Below, piece by piece: positions 13,385 through 16,034 of a DNA stretch of 16,034 bases (position 1 is the stretch's first letter; the number at the start of each line of letters is the position of its first letter). Position numbers and translations under genes: made by a program. The notes beneath the pieces are model-generated. The model was not told where the DNA came from. It worked only from the letters and a program-made list of their open reading frames with translations, and searched no databases. The stretch is from Acetobacteraceae bacterium (GTDB lineage: Bacteria > Pseudomonadota > Alphaproteobacteria > Acetobacterales > Acetobacteraceae), in the NCBI GenBank assembly GCA_030039695.1, contig JASHVB010000956.1, forward strand, positions 1 through 16,034, read 5' to 3'.

Positions 13385-14002
13385 ATGCTACATCGCCGTT
13401 CCCTGCTGTTGTTGACCACCGGCATTGCCGCCACCGCGGCGTTCGGGCGCGCGCGCGCCGACGCTGCAACCGATGCGGCGATCGCGTTCGTGAAGAGCAC
13501 AGGCAACGCGCTGATCGGCGTGATCAACGGCCCCGGCGACAATGCCCAGAAGCGCGCGGCACTGACGCAGATCCTCGACCGCACGGTAGACGTGCAAGGC
13601 GTCGCGAGGTTCTGTCTCGGCCGATTCTGGCGGGCGGCCACGCCGGACCAGAGGACGCGCTACATGAATGCGTTCCATCAGGTACTGGCGACTAATATCA
13701 CCGCGAAGCTCGGCGAATACAAAGGCGTGCGCTTCACCGTGAACCGCGCCATCCCGGGCGAGGGTGGCGTGCAGGTCGATACGACCCTGCTGCGCCCGAA
13801 CCAGCCGCCGACTAACGTGGGATGGGTGATCGGCGATCCAACCAGCAACCCGAGAATTGTCGATGTGATTGCGGAAGGCACGTCACTGAGGCTGACGCAG
13901 CGAAGTGACTATGGGTCGTACCTGACACACAATAACGACAACATCGACGCGCTGATCAGCGCGATGCTCCATCAGGTGGCACAGAACGCGCAGAACGGGT
14001 GA
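13385..14002 (+). CDS. mlaC: Periplasmic phospholipid-binding protein MlaC (Ttg2D family)
   Basis: The 205-aa product (from ATG 13385) starts with MLHRRSLLLL, a hydrophobic segment and an ARA-DA cleavage site near residue 25, then the MlaC fold. Family-like stretches are ILDRTVDVQGVARFCLGRFW, the ATPDQRTRYMNAFHQVLA helix and the final region ALISAMLHQV. It shuttles phospholipid between MlaA and the inner-membrane MlaFEDB transporter. The paired arginines (HRRSLLLL) allow a Tat signal, but Sec is as likely. It follows mlaA by 22 bases and is surely co-transcribed. An alternative ATG at 13370 would add five residues; neither has an ideal ribosome binding site (GGAAG at 13365-13369 sits too near the first). 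Confidence 0.9.
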   Translation: MLHRRSLLLLTTGIAATAAFGRARADAATDAAIAFVKSTGNALIGVINGPGDNAQKRAALTQILDRTVDVQGVARFCLGRFWRAATPDQRTRYMNAFHQVLATNITAKLGEYKGVRFTVNRAIPGEGGVQVDTTLLRPNQPPTNVGWVIGDPTSNPRIVDVIAEGTSLRLTQRSDYGSYLTHNNDNIDALISAMLHQVAQNAQNG

Positions 14003-14010
14003 TAGCCAGC

Positions 14011-14058
14011 GCGCCTCGCTCACTTGTGGGAAGAGAAGAGTTGAGGCGCGGTTCCCAC
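14011..14058. repeat. Two interleaved inverted repeats (pseudoknot-like) between mlaC and the GNAT gene
   Basis: GCGCCTC (14011-14017) pairs with GAGGCGC (14043-14049), and GTGGGAA (14026-14032) pairs with TTCCCAC (14052-14058). The order A-B-A'-B' is that of an H-type pseudoknot. It lies just past the mlaC stop between convergent genes, so a transcript end structure is possible. No T tract is present. Confidence 0.35.
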
Positions 14059-14163
14059 CCCGCTGGTGGCGGACGCTGCAGTTGCCAACCCTGTGTTCTA
14101 TCGACCTGGCGTGCGGTTGATCCCTCACGCACTGCGCGGCGACGCATCGACCCGCTTCGCGGC

Positions 14164-14694
14164 TCAATCCTGCCGAAGGCGGGAAATGAGTTCGCCCTTC
14201 GCGCTTTCGTACATGACCATGTCCCACCCCGCCTGCACGAAGCTGCCGCACTCCGTCATTCCGATCCCGCCGAGCACCGTGCGAGACGCAAAATTGCTCG
14301 CGCGCGCCACGGCGACAATCCGTGCCAGGCCAGCGTCATCATGCCCGAACCGAAGTGCGGCTTCGCCGGCTTCGCGCGCCAGGCCGCGGCCCTGCGCCTC
14401 GGGCCACAGGGCGAAACGCAACGCCACACCGCGCCCGTCGGGCCGCGTTTCCAGCCCAGTGATGCCGACGAAACGTTCGCCCTCGCGCAACGACCAGATG
14501 CCGAAGCCGTAGGCGCCCCAAGTGCGCACATCGTGCGCCAGTTCCTCCTGCGTCTCGGCGATGCTGCGGACGCCGCCGAGCATGACCGCAAACACGCGCG
14601 GATCAGCTTTGATCGCGATAAGGTCCGGCAGGTCGGCGCCGTTCACCGGCGTCAGCGTGAGCCGCGCGGTGCGCAATATCCACCGCGGGCTCAT
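14164..14694 (-). CDS. GNAT family N-acetyltransferase (RimJ/RimL-like)
   Basis: The 176-aa product is a single GNAT domain. ILRTARLTLTPVNGADLPDL at the N-terminus is the usual beginning of RimJ/RimL-type enzymes. RFVGITGLE gives the beta-4 region. LRFALWPEAQGRGLAREAGE carries motif A with the acetyl-CoA pyrophosphate loop (Q-G-R-G-L-A), and ASNFASRTVLGGIGM is the conserved Asn-x-x-S/A segment with the following helix. It would transfer acetyl from acetyl-CoA to an amine; the acceptor cannot be told. GAGG lies about 7 bases before ATG 14694. It starts 21 bases after the stop of the aldolase-family gene on the same strand, so the two are likely co-transcribed. Confidence 0.88.
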   Translation of the reverse strand: MSPRWILRTARLTLTPVNGADLPDLIAIKADPRVFAVMLGGVRSIAETQEELAHDVRTWGAYGFGIWSLREGERFVGITGLETRPDGRGVALRFALWPEAQGRGLAREAGEAALRFGHDDAGLARIVAVARASNFASRTVLGGIGMTECGSFVQAGWDMVMYESAKGELISRLRQD

Positions 14695-14715
14695 GCGCTG
14701 GCCTCGACACGAAGA

Positions 14716-15468
14716 TCAGGTGCGGTAGCTCGGATCGATCTGATCAAGCATTCGAAGATACGCGGGCCACTCAGCCGATGCCCGCCCTCGATCGTGACCC
14801 TGGTACTGCGACGCGACATGCTCGGCCACGCTGGCGGGGACCTCAACGAGTTCGGCGCCGGTCGCCTCCATCATGAGCTGGATCTTCGCCGCGCGGACGA
14901 AGTTCTTCATCAGGTCGAACGCCTCGCGCGCTGAGGTGCCGACCGTGGTGATGCCGTGATTCCGCATGATCAGCGCACGGTTGTCGCCGAGCGCCTTGGT
15001 GATCCGCTCGCGTTCGTCGAAGCTGTCGGTGATGCCTTCGTAATCGTGGTAGCCAACGCGTCCGTAGAAGCGCATCGCGTCCTGGCACAGCATGCGCAGC
15101 CCGTGCCGCAGGCCCGAGATTGCCACGCCTTCGTCCGGGTGCACGTGTACGCTACACATCACGTCGAGCCGTGCCCGCAGCACGCCGGAATGCAGCGTAA
15201 ATCCAGGTCGGTTGACGCCCGAACGCTCGTCCAGGTCGTCATCCATGCTGACTTCCACCAGGTTCGATGCGGTGACCTCAGTGTAGAGCAACTCGTGGCG
15301 CTTGATCAGGAAGCGGCGCGGATGCGTGGGTGAGCGCATAGCGGCGTGGTTGAAGATCACGTCACCCCAGCCGTAATGCGCGCAGAGGCGATAGACGGCC
15401 GCGAGATCGACCCGAGCCTGCCAGGCGGTATCGACCTCGGCGGTGGATTGGGCGACATTGGTGTCCAT
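14716..15468 (-). CDS. Class II aldolase/adducin family protein
   Basis: The 250-aa protein has the class II aldolase/adducin fold. The zinc-binding histidines are visible in SVHVHPDEG (His108, His110) and in MRNHGITTVG (His171). The N-terminal LAAVYRLCAHYGWGDVIFNH matches the family's opening. Members cleave or epimerise small sugar phosphates (fuculose, ribulose), but many bacterial versions of this length are uncharacterised. The usual sugar-phosphate loop is not clearly present (NHAAMRSP instead of N-x-S-x-R), so a true aldolase role is uncertain. An AGGGAAG ribosome binding site precedes ATG 15468. The GNAT gene follows closely. No sugar kinase or transporter neighbours it to point to a pathway. 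Confidence 0.88.
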   Translation of the reverse strand: MDTNVAQSTAEVDTAWQARVDLAAVYRLCAHYGWGDVIFNHAAMRSPTHPRRFLIKRHELLYTEVTASNLVEVSMDDDLDERSGVNRPGFTLHSGVLRARLDVMCSVHVHPDEGVAISGLRHGLRMLCQDAMRFYGRVGYHDYEGITDSFDERERITKALGDNRALIMRNHGITTVGTSAREAFDLMKNFVRAAKIQLMMEATGAELVEVPASVAEHVASQYQGHDRGRASAEWPAYLRMLDQIDPSYRT

Positions 15469-15669
15469 GAGCTTCCCTCTCCGTTATGGGCGTGCGGCCT
15501 GTGTAGCGCCGCTGCCGGCGGATGCAACTGGCAGGGTGGTCATCTGGCGAGTGCGGAGACTTTGGATGGCGGGTGTACCCGTGTGCATTCGTGGTTGAAT
15601 TTATTTTCTCACTGACTTTGCCGCGCTCCGTGGTGAAAAACGGCGGTGATCGATGTGGAGGTCGTGCGC

Positions 15670-16034
15670 ATGGACAGTGAGGCAATTCGCGCCTTCGAGC
15701 ATGCGCGCTGGGAGCGCGCAGCCGCTGTCTACGCCGCGTCATTCGGCGCGGCGACACGGAAGTTCAGCGACGTGCTGCTAGATGCGGCTGGCGTCAGTGC
15801 AGGAACGCGGATGCTCGACCTGGCGTGCGGGCCTGGCGTGGTGGCGGGAACGGCCGCCGCGCGCGGCGCCGTTGTGTGCGGGGTCGATTTCTCCGCCGCG
15901 ATGCTGACCGAGGCGCGGGCGGGGCATCCCTCGGTCGAGTTTGTGCAGGGCGACGCGGAGGCGGTTCCGTTGCCGGATGCAAGTTTCGACGCGGTGGTAT
16001 CGAATTTCGGGCTGCATCACGTGCCGCGTCCGGC
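15670..16034 (+). CDS. Class I SAM-dependent methyltransferase, 3' end outside window
   Basis: The frame is open from ATG 15670, with GGAGG eight bases upstream, to the edge of the window (121 complete codons). Residues 47-55 (MLDLACGPG) are motif I, the S-adenosylmethionine-binding glycine loop. CGVDFSAAML supplies the acidic residue after beta-2. FVQGDAEAVPLPDASFDAVV (motif II/III) and SNFGLHHV follow, typical of methyltransf_11/25 enzymes such as UbiE-like ones. The first 35 residues are a helical cap (FEHARWERAAAVYAASFG). The substrate cannot be judged without the C-terminal half. It is divergent from the aldolase-family gene with a 200-base gap. Confidence 0.88.
   Translation, partial: MDSEAIRAFEHARWERAAAVYAASFGAATRKFSDVLLDAAGVSAGTRMLDLACGPGVVAGTAAARGAVVCGVDFSAAMLTEARAGHPSVEFVQGDAEAVPLPDASFDAVVSNFGLHHVPRP

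Noticed and set aside
13999..14934. 311-codon plus-strand open frame spanning the GNAT and part of the aldolase-family gene
   Set aside because: It crosses two well-supported minus-strand genes and reads as low-complexity Arg/Ala/His sequence.

Overview
The window is GC-rich chromosomal DNA, most likely from an alphaproteobacterium. An Acetobacteraceae/Rhodospirillales-type lineage is my inference, from the short-loop CioAB-type bd oxidase, an adjacent mlaA-mlaC pair, and the general codon and gene style. No rRNA, tRNA, CRISPR array, intact insertion sequence or intact phage gene is visible.

Left end (1-1557): a decayed accessory zone. Its minus strand carries the remains of two different tyrosine recombinases: one near 616-879 and a P4-type integrase broken over three frames at about 896-1370. 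Further left is a possible Cys-rich fossil frame (246-467), opposite an unconvincing plus-strand frame (225-629). Several perfect palindromes lie here.

Core block 1 (1558-4775): a pirin-family gene (+) converges on a cydA-cydB operon (-) encoding a cyanide-insensitive-type bd quinol oxidase. A G-rich inverted repeat lies between them.

Core block 2 (4916-8016): three co-directional genes, a phosphotransferase (APH fold), an ACAD10/11-like acyl-CoA dehydrogenase and a short-chain dehydrogenase overlapping it by 4 bp. This trio resembles the LvaA/LvaC/LvaD set of levulinate catabolism and the two domains fused in animal ACAD10/ACAD11. The inferred job is processing of 4-hydroxyacyl-CoAs through a phosphorylated intermediate. 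It is the most interesting intact system here.

Fossil toxin-antitoxin zone (8141-8800): a frameshifted MNT nucleotidyltransferase (MntA-like) followed by a frameshifted HEPN protein (HepT-like), both pseudogenes.

Core block 3 (8830-15468): uvrD/pcrA helicase (-) and metF (-). Divergent from metF comes the phospholipid-trafficking pair mlaA-mlaC (+), possibly preceded by a coupled 41-codon frame. A GNAT acetyltransferase and a class II aldolase/adducin-family gene follow on the minus strand. A SAM-dependent methyltransferase (+) runs off the right edge.
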